Positions 52,685-61,854 of a stretch of 64,000 bases of DNA are shown in pieces; positions within the stretch are counted from its first letter, which is position 1, and every line of letters starts with the position of its first letter. Below the pieces are notes generated by a model that ran no database searches, was not told the origin of the DNA, and saw nothing but the letters and a program-made list of their open reading frames with translations. The position numbers and the translations under genes are program-made. The stretch comes from an uncultured Moraxella sp. (GTDB lineage: Bacteria; Pseudomonadota; Gammaproteobacteria; Pseudomonadales; Moraxellaceae), in the NCBI GenBank assembly GCA_943908425.1, contig CALTTC010000003.1, positions 62,001 through 126,000 of the forward strand. The letters run 5' to 3'.

Positions 52685-53803
52685 TCAAAAAATCCGTGTC
52701 TCATCACGCACTTTGCTAAATTTGCCAATATCAGCAATCACTTTTTGGGCGATAGGCTCATAATACGCCAAAATCGGCATTGGGTCGCCTGCGTCCATTT
52801 GCGTGCAAATCGTACCATCAAGGGGCAGTCGCCCAAGCAGTGGCACGCCATATTGTGCCAAAATATTGTCCGCCCCATCTGTACCAAAAATCGGCTCGCT
52901 TGCTCCACAATGTTTGCACGTATAGACTGCCATATTTTCTACCACGCCCAGTACAGGAATGTGTGTTTTAACAAATAACTCAATCCCTTTTTTGACATCA
53001 AGCAAGGCAATATGCTGGGGTGTGGTGACAATAATAGCGCAAGTTATTGGGATTTTTTGAGCAAGGGTCAAAGCAATATCGCCTGTCCCTGGGGGCATAT
53101 CAATGATAAGATAATCCAGTGGGGGAAAATCGGTTTGGCTATAAAGTTGCATTAACGCTCCTGTCGCCTTAATCCCCCGCCACGCAATCGGTGTATGCTC
53201 ATCATCAAGCAAACTACCAATGGAAATCATTGGCATACCAAAACCATCTAACGGCACAAATTGTCCATTTTCTACCGCTGGTTTTTGCCCTGCTACCCCA
53301 AGCATTGTCGGCAAAGATGGTCCATAAATATCAGCGTCTAGCATACCCACTTTTGCCCCTGTGTTTTTGAGTGCCAACGCCAAATTAACAGCGGTCGTGG
53401 ATTTGCCCACCCCCCCTTTGCCTGATGCCACCGCTATGATATGACGAATGCGTGGGTGTGGCGGTAAATTATCTTGAGCTTTGGGCTTGGGCGGTGTTTT
53501 TTGCTGTAATGAATCTTGTGATGACGGCACAAAAGATTGTACTGGCAACGTGCCATCGCTTATCAAAACCACATCCATATTCACCAAATCCACCCCAAAC
53601 GCCATCAGCTTATCGCTTAATTCACGGTGAATTTGCTCAGCGTCCAAATTTTTGGGCAAACGTAAGCCAATATTCACTGTTTTATCATCAATGCTAACAG
53701 TAGTAATATAAGGGTGAAGCACATAATCATTAAAGCGATAACTTTCAATCACCGTTTTAATCGCATTGATACGCTTTTTGTCGTTATTTTTTTTAAAAAA
53801 CAT
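52685..53803 (-). CDS. apbC: iron-sulfur cluster carrier Mrp/ApbC
   Basis: 372-residue P-loop ATPase delivering Fe-S clusters to apoproteins. An N-terminal MIP18-like domain (about 1-90) is followed by deviant Walker A G-K-G-G-V-G-K-S-T near residue 126, the D-A-D-I-Y-G-P-S switch near 157, I-D-M-P-P-G-T-G-D near 230 and the cluster-binding C-x-x-C in T-C-K-H-C near 290. Start ATG 53803 has GGGGA at good spacing; longer in-frame readings add a hydrophobic segment unlike the family and are rejected. Confidence 0.92.
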   Translation of the reverse strand: MFFKKNNDKKRINAIKTVIESYRFNDYVLHPYITTVSIDDKTVNIGLRLPKNLDAEQIHRELSDKLMAFGVDLVNMDVVLISDGTLPVQSFVPSSQDSLQQKTPPKPKAQDNLPPHPRIRHIIAVASGKGGVGKSTTAVNLALALKNTGAKVGMLDADIYGPSLPTMLGVAGQKPAVENGQFVPLDGFGMPMISIGSLLDDEHTPIAWRGIKATGALMQLYSQTDFPPLDYLIIDMPPGTGDIALTLAQKIPITCAIIVTTPQHIALLDVKKGIELFVKTHIPVLGVVENMAVYTCKHCGASEPIFGTDGADNILAQYGVPLLGRLPLDGTICTQMDAGDPMPILAYYEPIAQKVIADIGKFSKVRDETRIF

Positions 53804-54186
53804 AATTGTCCCCATCTTGTAACATTGATAATACAACAACAATTTTGATAAAACAATGATTGTAACGCTTCGGTTATCAAAAAATAGTGATAAAAACATC
53901 ACCACAAAAAACTTAGTGATAAAAATATAGTTATAAATACCAACCAATAACGATATTTGGCAATGCTTGATTTCAACTTTTTTATTTGAGTTTAACCAAT
54001 CAATTTAAACAACCATCTCCAAGTCATATCAACCGTTATTCATTTATTACCATTATTACAACTGCTATGCACTGTAAATCACCGTGCTTTAAATAACCTT
54101 TTATACAACTTGTATAAAATTTTTTATAAAACAATATTTTAATAAATATACACAATCTATTAACGCTTGACATCACCTTTTATTAT
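53804..54186. other. AT-rich intergenic region, no gene seen
   Basis: About 380 bases, very AT-rich, between nnrS and apbC, both on the minus strand. It contains TTGTATAAAATTTTTTATAAAAC-like runs that could form weak stems but no convincing terminator or coding frame. It must hold the apbC promoter. Confidence 0.4.
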
Positions 54187-55452
54187 TTAACCAAATAAGC
54201 CATCAAGGCGTTCTTTGGTTAAAATTTTGGCATACATCAATAAAAACAAACCAAAACTTATCACCCACGCCACTTGTGCCAGCAATAAAGATGGCATATA
54301 CCAATTGGGCAAAATAAGTGGCAATCCAACTCGGCAAATGAGTGCGACCGCTATCCAAAAAAACATCATACTTACCCCTTTGGGCGGTTTATGAATATTG
54401 CGACCTGTATGCCCAAGCGACACGCGTGCCATCATCGCAAGGGTTGTTGCCCCAATGCCAGAAATTGCGAGCGTATGCACCCCAAGGCTATGCCATTCTG
54501 GTTTTATTGCTGACAATCCAAGCAAAACAAACCCCAAAACCAGTCCCCAAAACGACCCATAAAGCGACCAAAGTAGCGGTTTTTGGGCAATGCCGTGATG
54601 ATACCAATTCACCAAACGCCACGCATTGACCATAGCCACAAGCCACGCAGAGCCTACCAAAAACATCGCTCCCACACTAATTTTTGGCAAACAAAGCTCA
54701 GTCAGCACAAATAGCACCAAACCCACCAAAGATGCTTTGTCCAGCCAATGGTTGTTTTTTTGTTCATAAACCACCCCTGTGGGCTTGCCATCATTGCCCA
54801 TCATCACCCCTTTTTGAATAAAAAAAGGCAATACTCGCCGACCAATGGTCAAAATCACTGCAACAATAAGGTAAAATCCCCAATAAATGCCAAGCCGCTG
54901 CCAATCGGCATTTTGTGTTAATACACCCAAATAAAACACGCCCTGCCCAAGCCACAACAATAATAGCATAATGACAATGCCAAGTTGGCGTTTTTGTCTG
55001 GCACGCCACACCGCCTGCACCACAAATCCTGTGGTCAAAAGCCAAAAGCCCATATCGCACGCCATAGACAAGCCAAACAGCCCAAGACTTGCCCATTCAT
55101 TTGCCACCAAGGCATCACCCATCAAACACAGCCGTGCCACAAGCCAAGGCACAACTACCCACAACAATTTTTTGCCATAAGGCATAGGTTCATTGGTCCA
55201 CGTTTTGACCGCCGTCAATAAAAACCCTGCAACAATCGCCAAAGCATAACCATAAATCATCTCGTGGGCGTGCCAAAAAAACACATTAAACCCGCCTGCA
55301 TAATCCACCAAGCCGTGCAAGAGCAACGCCCAAGCCACCATTGTCAGCACACAAAACAGCGACCCTACCAAAAAAAATACACGAAAGCCTAAATTTAACA
55401 CAGGGTGTGGACTTGTTGGGCGTGGTGTCGCATTTTTTATGGTCAGCATCAT
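54187..55452 (-). CDS. nnrS: NnrS family heme/copper membrane protein
   Basis: 421-residue protein with about 12 membrane helices. NnrS proteins are linked to nitric oxide and nitrosative stress, commonly under NO- or oxygen-responsive control. Family features seen: P-V-L-N-L-G-F-R-V-F-F near residue 18, W-H-A-H-E-M-I-Y-G-Y near 60, the R-R-V-L-P-F-F region near 205, and H-T-L-A-I-S-G-I-G near 327 followed by M-A-R-V-S-L-G-H-T-G. The His residues are candidate heme ligands. No denitrification genes are in the window, so it may serve in NO defence. Confidence 0.88.
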   Translation of the reverse strand: MMLTIKNATPRPTSPHPVLNLGFRVFFLVGSLFCVLTMVAWALLLHGLVDYAGGFNVFFWHAHEMIYGYALAIVAGFLLTAVKTWTNEPMPYGKKLLWVVVPWLVARLCLMGDALVANEWASLGLFGLSMACDMGFWLLTTGFVVQAVWRARQKRQLGIVIMLLLLWLGQGVFYLGVLTQNADWQRLGIYWGFYLIVAVILTIGRRVLPFFIQKGVMMGNDGKPTGVVYEQKNNHWLDKASLVGLVLFVLTELCLPKISVGAMFLVGSAWLVAMVNAWRLVNWYHHGIAQKPLLWSLYGSFWGLVLGFVLLGLSAIKPEWHSLGVHTLAISGIGATTLAMMARVSLGHTGRNIHKPPKGVSMMFFWIAVALICRVGLPLILPNWYMPSLLLAQVAWVISFGLFLLMYAKILTKERLDGLFG

Positions 55453-55694
55453 CGCTCCTATCTTGCCTTAATGGTCAATCTTAATCGTCAGGCTTAGCTT
55501 TATCACTTAACACTCTCACTTGCTTTTTTGTCTCTTTTTAGCAATGCTTAATCGCTAATCAGCCACTCAGCACAGGTTAATTGCAACATTGGCGATTGGT
55601 TATTATGCTGATTTATTGTTACATTTTTACCATTTGCGACTTTTTCGTGTTTTGCCACTTTACAATTTATCAAACAAACCGTTAAAATATCGCC

Positions 55695-55708
55695 TTGATA
55701 AGCATTAA
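55695..55708. promoter_or_regulatory. FNR/DNR-like palindrome upstream of nnrS
   Basis: TTGAT, four bases, ATTAA: one mismatch from the FNR-family consensus TTGAT-N4-ATCAA. It lies 243 bases from the nnrS start and 180 from lon, in the shared 435-base divergent region. The distance is large, so this is a candidate only. The rest of the region is AT-rich with no gene. Confidence 0.35.
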
Positions 55709-55829
55709 CCAGATTTTACAATATCAAACCCACTTACCTACTATCATACGCCTTTTTTTGGTAAAATAAAACCCAAAATACCGCCCAGCAATCAGCCAAT
55801 ACGCGCCATCCAACAATTCACCCAAACGC

Positions 55830-55858
55830 CTTGCATTTTTTGTAACCACCACCATTTA
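55830..55858 (+). promoter_or_regulatory. sigma-32-like heat shock promoter of lon
   Basis: CTTGCAT, 13-base gap, CACCATTTA: each half differs by one base or so from the heat shock consensus (CTTGAAA and CCCCATTTA), and transcription would begin about 20-25 bases before ATG 55888. Lon is a heat shock gene in enterobacteria; here the control is inferred. Confidence 0.45.
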
Positions 55859-55887
55859 GAGCGAATATCTCACCAACAAGGATTATT

Positions 55888-58344
55888 ATGAGCGATTTTG
55901 ACGATAGCAATTTACCCAACAATGACTTAGACAACAATACAGACAATGGCGATACAAACGATGGCGACATTCAGATCTTGCCACTGCTTGCGGTGCGTGA
56001 TGTGGTCGTCTATCCCCACACCCAAATCGCCATTTTTGTGGGTCGTCGTCCATCCGTGCTTGCCGTTGAGACAGCGATGGCAGATTATGACGGTCAAATT
56101 TTACTGGTATCACAACAAGATGCCTTGAGTGAGGACATTGACCCCGATAACCTGCACGAGTTTGGCACGGTTTGTCGTATCATCAGCACCATGCCCCACG
56201 ACACCGACAAAAATTGCCTAAAGGTACTACTAGAGGGCGTCTCTCGCACAAGACTTGTAGCCATTAACCAAGATGATGACGCGCCATTGATGGGTGAATT
56301 CACTAAAGCACCCCTACAGAACGATATTGAGGAAACCGCCCCACGGCGTGAGATGCTGTTACAGCTGTTTGGGGAGTATGCCGAAAATAATTTGCGTGGG
56401 GCAACCGAGCTTTTAAAAACCGCTGGTAAATTTGATGAATTGCCTAGGCTTATCTATTTTATTGCCACGCGACTCAATCTAGACTTAGCCAAAAAACTAG
56501 AACTATTAAGTATTGATGGCACAAAACAGCTTTATGATGCGATTGTGACGCATTTGGTTGTCCAAAAAACCGACCAAGAACTAGAAAATGAGCTACAAGA
56601 GGCAGTTCGTCGCCAAATGGAGAACAATCAGCGCGAGTATTTTTTAAACGAAAAAATGAAAGCGATTAAATCAGAGCTATCTGAACTCAACGACGAGCAC
56701 GACGACGATGGCGAGTTACAAAAGCGCCTAGAAAACGCCAAGTTGCCAGAAGCGGTACGCAAAAAAGCCGACAGCGAATTTAAAAAACTCAAGCAAATGC
56801 CGCCATCGTCATCAGAAGCGGCGGTGATTCGCACTTATATTGAGTGGATTTTAGATACGCCGTGGCAACAAAGCACCAAAACCAAAATCAATCTGGATAA
56901 AGCACAAGCCATCTTAGATAAAGACCATTATGGGCTGGGCGATGTCAAAGACCGTATTTTGGAATATTTAGCGGTGCAAGCACGCACCAAAAAGCCCCAA
57001 GGGTCAATTCTATGCTTAGTGGGTCCGCCAGGGGTGGGTAAAACATCCTTGGGCGAGAGCATTGCCCGTGCCACAGGACGCAAATTCGTGCGTATGGCGT
57101 TGGGTGGGGTACGTGATGAAGCCGAAATTCGCGGACATCGCCGTACCTATATTGGGGCAATGCCCGGCAAAATCGTGCAATCGCTTGCCAAAGTAGAAAC
57201 CAATAATCCGCTATTTTTGTTAGATGAAATTGATAAAATGGCACAAGATTTTCGTGGCGACCCAGCGTCCGCCTTGCTTGAAGTGCTTGACCCATCACAA
57301 AATAAAGCCTTTAATGACCATTATCTAGATTTAGACTTAGATTTATCGCAAGTGATGTTTATTTGTACTGCCAACAGTATGGATATTCCGCCTGCCTTGC
57401 TTGACCGTATGGAAGTGATACGTTTGCCCGGCTACACCGAGGACGAAAAAACCAATATCGCCAAGCAATATCTCATTCCTAAAGCCTTAGAAAATAATGG
57501 CGTTAAAGACAATGAGCTTGCCATCACCGATGAGGCGGTAACAAGCATTATTCGCCATTATACCCGAGAGGCTGGCGTGCGTAATTTGGAGCGTGAATTA
57601 AACAAAATCGCCCGTAAAGCTGTACGTAAAGCCAGTACTGCCGGCAAAGATGGCTTTAGCCTTAGCGTGAATGATGATAACATTGCCGATCTACTTGGGG
57701 TCAAGCCTTTTGATTATGGCTTGGCAGAAAAAGATGCCGAAATCGGACGGATTACAGGGCTTGCGTGGACGTCGGTGGGCGGTGAGCTTTTAACCATTGA
57801 AACCGCCACCATGACCGGTAAAGGCGAGCTGGTTTTTACAGGGTCACTAGGCGATGTCATGAAAGAATCTATCCGTGCAGCAATGAGTGTTGTGCGCGCT
57901 AATAGCGAGCGATTTGGCATAAGTTATGATAAAATCAAAACCACCGATGTCCACGTACACATGCCAGAGGGGGCAACACCAAAAGATGGACCCTCTGCTG
58001 GGATTGCCTTGACCACCGCCCTTGTCTCGGCACTCACAGGGATTGCCATTCGCCCTGATATAGCCATGACAGGTGAGGTGACTTTGCGTGGTAAAGTATT
58101 GCGTATCGGCGGACTCAAAGAAAAACTGCTTGCTGCTCACCGTGGGGGCATTACCCATGTATTAATCCCCAAAAGCAACGAGCGCGATTTGGTAGACATT
58201 CCTGACAACGTAAAACAAGGGCTAGTTATTCAAGCCGTGGAGAGCATTGATGAGGTGCTTAGTGTAGCACTCACCAAACAGCTTGTGGCACTGCCACCCC
58301 TAGATGAACGCCAAACGAGCGACAGCGAAGCACGCTTAAGCTAA
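55888..58344 (+). CDS. lon: ATP-dependent protease Lon
   Basis: 818-residue cytoplasmic AAA+ protease degrading misfolded and regulatory proteins. N-terminal substrate-binding domain (about 25-220; opens L-P-L-L-A-V-R-D-V-V-V-Y-P), coiled-coil linker, AAA+ module with Walker A G-P-P-G-V-G-K-T near residue 380 and Walker B L-F-L-L-D-E-I-D-K near 443. The protease domain has the catalytic Ser703 in P-K-D-G-P-S-A-G, with the dyad Lys about 43 residues later in G-G-L-K-E-K. The first 25 residues are very acidic and Asn/Asp-rich. ACAAGGA precedes the ATG. A terminator follows. Confidence 0.97.
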   Translation: MSDFDDSNLPNNDLDNNTDNGDTNDGDIQILPLLAVRDVVVYPHTQIAIFVGRRPSVLAVETAMADYDGQILLVSQQDALSEDIDPDNLHEFGTVCRIISTMPHDTDKNCLKVLLEGVSRTRLVAINQDDDAPLMGEFTKAPLQNDIEETAPRREMLLQLFGEYAENNLRGATELLKTAGKFDELPRLIYFIATRLNLDLAKKLELLSIDGTKQLYDAIVTHLVVQKTDQELENELQEAVRRQMENNQREYFLNEKMKAIKSELSELNDEHDDDGELQKRLENAKLPEAVRKKADSEFKKLKQMPPSSSEAAVIRTYIEWILDTPWQQSTKTKINLDKAQAILDKDHYGLGDVKDRILEYLAVQARTKKPQGSILCLVGPPGVGKTSLGESIARATGRKFVRMALGGVRDEAEIRGHRRTYIGAMPGKIVQSLAKVETNNPLFLLDEIDKMAQDFRGDPASALLEVLDPSQNKAFNDHYLDLDLDLSQVMFICTANSMDIPPALLDRMEVIRLPGYTEDEKTNIAKQYLIPKALENNGVKDNELAITDEAVTSIIRHYTREAGVRNLERELNKIARKAVRKASTAGKDGFSLSVNDDNIADLLGVKPFDYGLAEKDAEIGRITGLAWTSVGGELLTIETATMTGKGELVFTGSLGDVMKESIRAAMSVVRANSERFGISYDKIKTTDVHVHMPEGATPKDGPSAGIALTTALVSALTGIAIRPDIAMTGEVTLRGKVLRIGGLKEKLLAAHRGGITHVLIPKSNERDLVDIPDNVKQGLVIQAVESIDEVLSVALTKQLVALPPLDERQTSDSEARLS

Positions 58345-58366
58345 GCTAATTTAATCAACTTAACAG

Positions 58367-58391
58367 CGCCATTATCTTAATGGCGTTTTTT
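58367..58391 (+). terminator. terminator after lon
   Basis: CGCCATTA, TCT loop, TAATGGCG, then six T. Perfect 8-bp stem 23 bases after the stop. Confidence 0.9.
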
Positions 58392-58477
58392 ATGACTTCA
58401 CGAAAGAACCCTTGGGAAAGCTTTGCAAAACAGTAAAAATCGGTGTAAACTATCGCATTTTTACTGCGTGGTCGCCA

Positions 58478-59089
58478 ATGAAAGCTCTGGTTGATTTTAT
58501 TCCGATGCTGTTGTTTTTTTATTTATATAAAACAACCGACCCTGCCAACGCCAATCATCCCTTGCTACAATTAATTGGCGTGGCGGGAGGCAACGGCAAC
58601 AACCATATTTTGGTCGCCACTGCTGGGCTTATCATCGCTATGATTGTGGTCTATGGCGCCCTGTTTGTTATACAAAAGTGGCGGTTAGAAAAAATGCAGT
58701 GGTTTGTGCTAGTAATGACCATTGCCTTTGGTGGGGTCACCCTTGCCTTAAGCGATGATTATTATATTCGCCTAAAAGCGGTGCTGATTAATCTTGCTTT
58801 TGCCACAGGGCTTTTACTTACGCCGTTATTTCTCCCCAACAAAGAGCCACTGATTAAAAAGCTGTTTGAACCAGTGCTTGAGCTGTCGCCCACTGGTTGG
58901 CAAAAACTTAACTATGCGTGGGTAGGCTTATTTGTGCTAATGGCGTGCTTGCACGGCTTTTTTGCCTTTGTGTTTTATGGTGGTCAATATTGGGGCGAGT
59001 TTACCGCTTTTGGCGATATTTTAGTGATGATCACCTTTGTTATTATTATGTTTATTGTTCTCAAAAAACATTTTAAAACCCAACCTTAA
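58478..59089 (+). CDS. yciB: inner membrane-spanning protein YciB (septation protein A family)
   Basis: 203-residue membrane protein of the YciB/IspZ family, implicated in cell envelope synthesis and division. Starts M-K-A-L-V-D-F-I-P-M-L-L-F-F, which closely matches the family opening. Five or six membrane helices follow, with the K-P-T.. type region replaced by W-R-L-E-K-M-Q-W near residue 70 and a W-x-x-L-x-x-x-W motif near 145. An upstream TTG at 58412 is less likely because the extension is unlike the family. It begins a run of plus-strand genes to mnmC. Confidence 0.85.
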   Translation: MKALVDFIPMLLFFYLYKTTDPANANHPLLQLIGVAGGNGNNHILVATAGLIIAMIVVYGALFVIQKWRLEKMQWFVLVMTIAFGGVTLALSDDYYIRLKAVLINLAFATGLLLTPLFLPNKEPLIKKLFEPVLELSPTGWQKLNYAWVGLFVLMACLHGFFAFVFYGGQYWGEFTAFGDILVMITFVIIMFIVLKKHFKTQP

Positions 59090-59098
59090 GAGTACATC

Positions 59099-59398
59099 AT
59101 GGCACTTTTTATATTCATCGGACACGACGTGGTAGACAGCATTAATAAACGGCAAACTACCCGCCCTAAGCATTTGTCACGCCTAGCAGATCTACAGTCC
59201 GAGGGGCGGCTACATTTTGCAGGATTTATGCCAAGCGAGCATTGCCTGCCGCCTTATCCGTGCATTACAGGCAGCGCTATTATTGCCGATTTTGTAGACA
59301 TTGATGCGGCACGGGCATGGGCAGATGCCGAACCTTACTTGCTAGAAGGGGTATACAGCCATATAGAGGTTCGCCCCTTGGTGCAGGTGTTGCCGTGA
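59099..59398 (+). CDS. YciI-like protein
   Basis: 99-residue ferredoxin-like fold protein of the YciI family, whose members are small dimeric cytoplasmic proteins, mostly of unknown function, with a conserved His/Asp pair. Here H9 and D10 in F-I-G-H-D-V-V, then R-P-K-H-L-S-R-L, G-F-M-P, and I-I-A-D-F-V-D-I-D-A-A-R-A-W-A near residue 61 match the usual pattern. It follows yciB by 9 bases, the pairing that gave the family its name in E. coli. The next gene overlaps its stop by four bases (GTGA). Confidence 0.85.
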   Translation: MALFIFIGHDVVDSINKRQTTRPKHLSRLADLQSEGRLHFAGFMPSEHCLPPYPCITGSAIIADFVDIDAARAWADAEPYLLEGVYSHIEVRPLVQVLP

Positions 59399-59889
59399 GA
59401 CAATACATTGTAATAAGCCTTATTATCGCCAGTAGCACGATACCCGTTTTTGCCCAAAATCAAGCCACGCAAGTTGGTTTGGCAGTCGCCCCCACGGTAG
59501 CCCCTAACCAAGGCACACCCCAAACACCAACGACAAATACCCCCACTACGCCTGAGTCCACTCCGCCAAATACTAACGACACGCCAGCGACAACGGCGGA
59601 CAGCACAGAGCCAGTAGCAGATAATGCCGTAACGGAAGGCACAGAGCCAGCCGCGGATAGCTTGCTTACCGCGCTTAGTCCAAACGATAGCGAACTTTCG
59701 CGCGCCAACACCGAGCTACTCGCCCAAAACGCCGAATTGACCCGCCGTGTGGACGACTTGACCACCCAAGTTAATGTTTTGGTGCAAGAACGTAGCGGAC
59801 AGTTGTATATCTATGGTGCAAGCACCGCCATTTTTTGTGTGATTTTAGGCTTTATTTTTGCTAAACTCACCACGCGTAAACGCTGGTAG
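59395..59889 (+). CDS. exported protein with coiled coil and C-terminal membrane anchor (YgiM-like tail)
   Basis: 164 residues from GTG 59395. Signal peptide 1-19 (ending V-F-A), a long Thr/Pro/Asn-rich linker (about 20-85), a heptad-like coiled coil (L-S-R-A-N-T-E-L-L-A-Q-N-A-E-L-T, about 100-135) and a single membrane helix near the end followed by K-L-T-T-R-K-R-W. The coiled coil plus terminal anchor resembles the end of YgiM/TIGR04211 proteins, but the bacterial SH3 domain is missing. It is coupled to yciI by a GTGA overlap. Function unknown; tethering at the periplasmic face is inferred. Confidence 0.6.
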   Translation: MRQYIVISLIIASSTIPVFAQNQATQVGLAVAPTVAPNQGTPQTPTTNTPTTPESTPPNTNDTPATTADSTEPVADNAVTEGTEPAADSLLTALSPNDSELSRANTELLAQNAELTRRVDDLTTQVNVLVQERSGQLYIYGASTAIFCVILGFIFAKLTTRKRW

Positions 59890-59894
59890 TCGCC

Positions 59895-61814
59895 GTGCTA
59901 ACAAATGCAACGGTAAGTTGGCAACAGGATGCTAGCGGTAAACTCATTCCTATCGCCAACGAATTTGACGATATTTATTTTGCACAAACATCAGGGCTTA
60001 ACGAAAGCGACTATGTGTTCTTACAGGCTAATCATTTGCCTAGCCGCTTTAAGCACGCCATTTGCCATCATCACACCTTTGTGATTGCCGAGACTGGCTT
60101 TGGCACAGGACTCAACTTTTTGGCAACCTGTCGCTTATGGCACAGCATTGCCAAAAATATGCCTAAGCACCATGCTACCCTACAATTCATTAGCACCGAA
60201 AAATTCCCCTTAACGCTTAATGATTTACAGACCGCTTTGTCGGCGTGGCAAAAGATAGATGATTGCTTAGATAGCTTTGCCCAAGCGCTGATTGCCACCT
60301 ATCCGCCGCCGCTTGCTGGTTGCCATCGTCGGCATTTTACGGCGTATGGGACGCACATTATCCTGGATTTGTGGCAAGGGGATGCCGCGGACAGCCTAAG
60401 CACACTGGCACAACACCCAAGCATAGGCGTGGACGCATGGTTCTTGGACGGCTTTGCCCCAAGTAAAAATAGTGATTTATGGTCGGCAGCCCTATTTGAC
60501 TGTATTTACAAGCTTTCTAAACCCACCACGACCCTTGCCACTTTTACGGCAGCAGGGGTAGTACGACGCGCCCTGCTAGCAATTGGCGCGACCCCACAAA
60601 AAATTAAAGGCTTTGGGCATAAACGCGAAATGCTTACCGCCACCTTTGACAAGATACCCCCCAAGCCTGATGCACCCAGCACCAAGCGTGCGCTAGTTAT
60701 TGGCACAGGCATTGCAGGACTGACCACTGCTTATAGTCTTGCCAAGCGTGGTACGCACGTTACACTGATTGATAAACAAGCACCCTTAGCTGGCGCCTCT
60801 GGCAATCCGCGCGCGCTATTATCACCGAAGCTCACCGCCATTAGTCACGCCCATGAGCATTTTCCCACCCTTGGCTTTGTCTATAGTCAAGCATTTTATA
60901 AAGCGCTAACTCACGAGCAAATAAGAGATTCTAAAGCGGACAACCACCCAGCGATTTTTAGCGAAACAGGCGTGTTAGATTGGTTATTACCGCGCCAAAA
61001 AAGCCAAGAAAAACTTACAGCACAACTAACAGATTACCCAAGCTTAGTTAAGATTGACCACCACAATACCCCAGATACGTTTACCGCCTTATTCACGAGC
61101 GCTGGACTTGTTGCGCCAGCTGCCCTTGCCGCCCATATTTTGCAACATCCGCGTATCCATTGGCAACAAGATGAGATTGTAGCGATTAGCGAGGAAGACG
61201 GGCAAGTCTTGGCTAGTAGCCGTACGCACACCTATCACAGTGACTGCGCGGTCATTTGCGCAGGCGTGGATAGCGAACACTTAGACACTACAGGTCTTGG
61301 GCGCACCCTCTATGGCACACGCCATATTCGTGGACAGGTATCGTGGCTCACAGACAGCCAGCTTGCCGAGCAGCTCTGCCGTGATTACCACCCAGCAGTC
61401 AAATATGACGGCTATGCCTGTACTTTTAGCGAGCAACAAAAGCTGTGTGTGTTGTTTGGTGCCAGTTTTATAAGAAACAGTGACGACTGCTCTATCACCG
61501 AGAGCGACCACCGCTTTAATGTGGATAAATTGACCCACGCCCTACCCAAATTACACCTATCCGCTGATATACCATTAGCAGGGCGTGCCAGTATCCGTAG
61601 CCAAACCCCTGACTATCACCCCATTACCGGACGCTTATCCCCCAACGTATATGTCAATACCGCTATGGGCTCTAAAGGCTTTAGCTTTGCGCCGTTATGT
61701 GCGGAGATTATCGCAAGCCTAATTTATGGCGAAGCATTGCCCATTTGCCCCACGCTACTTGCCAAAATCAGCCCCGACCGCGCACGCCTACAGCAACCGT
61801 TAGATAATCGTTAG
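59895..61814 (+). CDS. mnmC: bifunctional tRNA mnm5s2U methyltransferase/oxidoreductase MnmC
   Basis: 639-residue enzyme finishing the 5-methylaminomethyl modification of wobble uridine in tRNA. The N-terminal methyltransferase domain (about 1-245) has E-T-G-F-G-T-G-L-N-F near residue 66 and the catalytic-region D-G-F-A-P-S-K-N near 189. The C-terminal FAD oxidoreductase has V-I-G-T-G-I-A-G-L near residue 267, A-S-G-N-P-R near 302 and a terminal G-S-K-G-F-S-F-A-P. Both domains are intact. The start is GTG 59895; the previous gene ends 6 bases before it. Confidence 0.93.
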   Translation: MLTNATVSWQQDASGKLIPIANEFDDIYFAQTSGLNESDYVFLQANHLPSRFKHAICHHHTFVIAETGFGTGLNFLATCRLWHSIAKNMPKHHATLQFISTEKFPLTLNDLQTALSAWQKIDDCLDSFAQALIATYPPPLAGCHRRHFTAYGTHIILDLWQGDAADSLSTLAQHPSIGVDAWFLDGFAPSKNSDLWSAALFDCIYKLSKPTTTLATFTAAGVVRRALLAIGATPQKIKGFGHKREMLTATFDKIPPKPDAPSTKRALVIGTGIAGLTTAYSLAKRGTHVTLIDKQAPLAGASGNPRALLSPKLTAISHAHEHFPTLGFVYSQAFYKALTHEQIRDSKADNHPAIFSETGVLDWLLPRQKSQEKLTAQLTDYPSLVKIDHHNTPDTFTALFTSAGLVAPAALAAHILQHPRIHWQQDEIVAISEEDGQVLASSRTHTYHSDCAVICAGVDSEHLDTTGLGRTLYGTRHIRGQVSWLTDSQLAEQLCRDYHPAVKYDGYACTFSEQQKLCVLFGASFIRNSDDCSITESDHRFNVDKLTHALPKLHLSADIPLAGRASIRSQTPDYHPITGRLSPNVYVNTAMGSKGFSFAPLCAEIIASLIYGEALPICPTLLAKISPDRARLQQPLDNR

Positions 61815-61854
61815 CGTGCTTTTACCTTTCCCATTGCTTAGTTTTTTAACACGA

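Noticed and set aside
53804..53947. Longer N-terminus for Mrp/ApbC with a hydrophobic segment
   Set aside because: The extension is unlike the family, and ATG 53803 has a well-placed GGGGA ribosome binding site.
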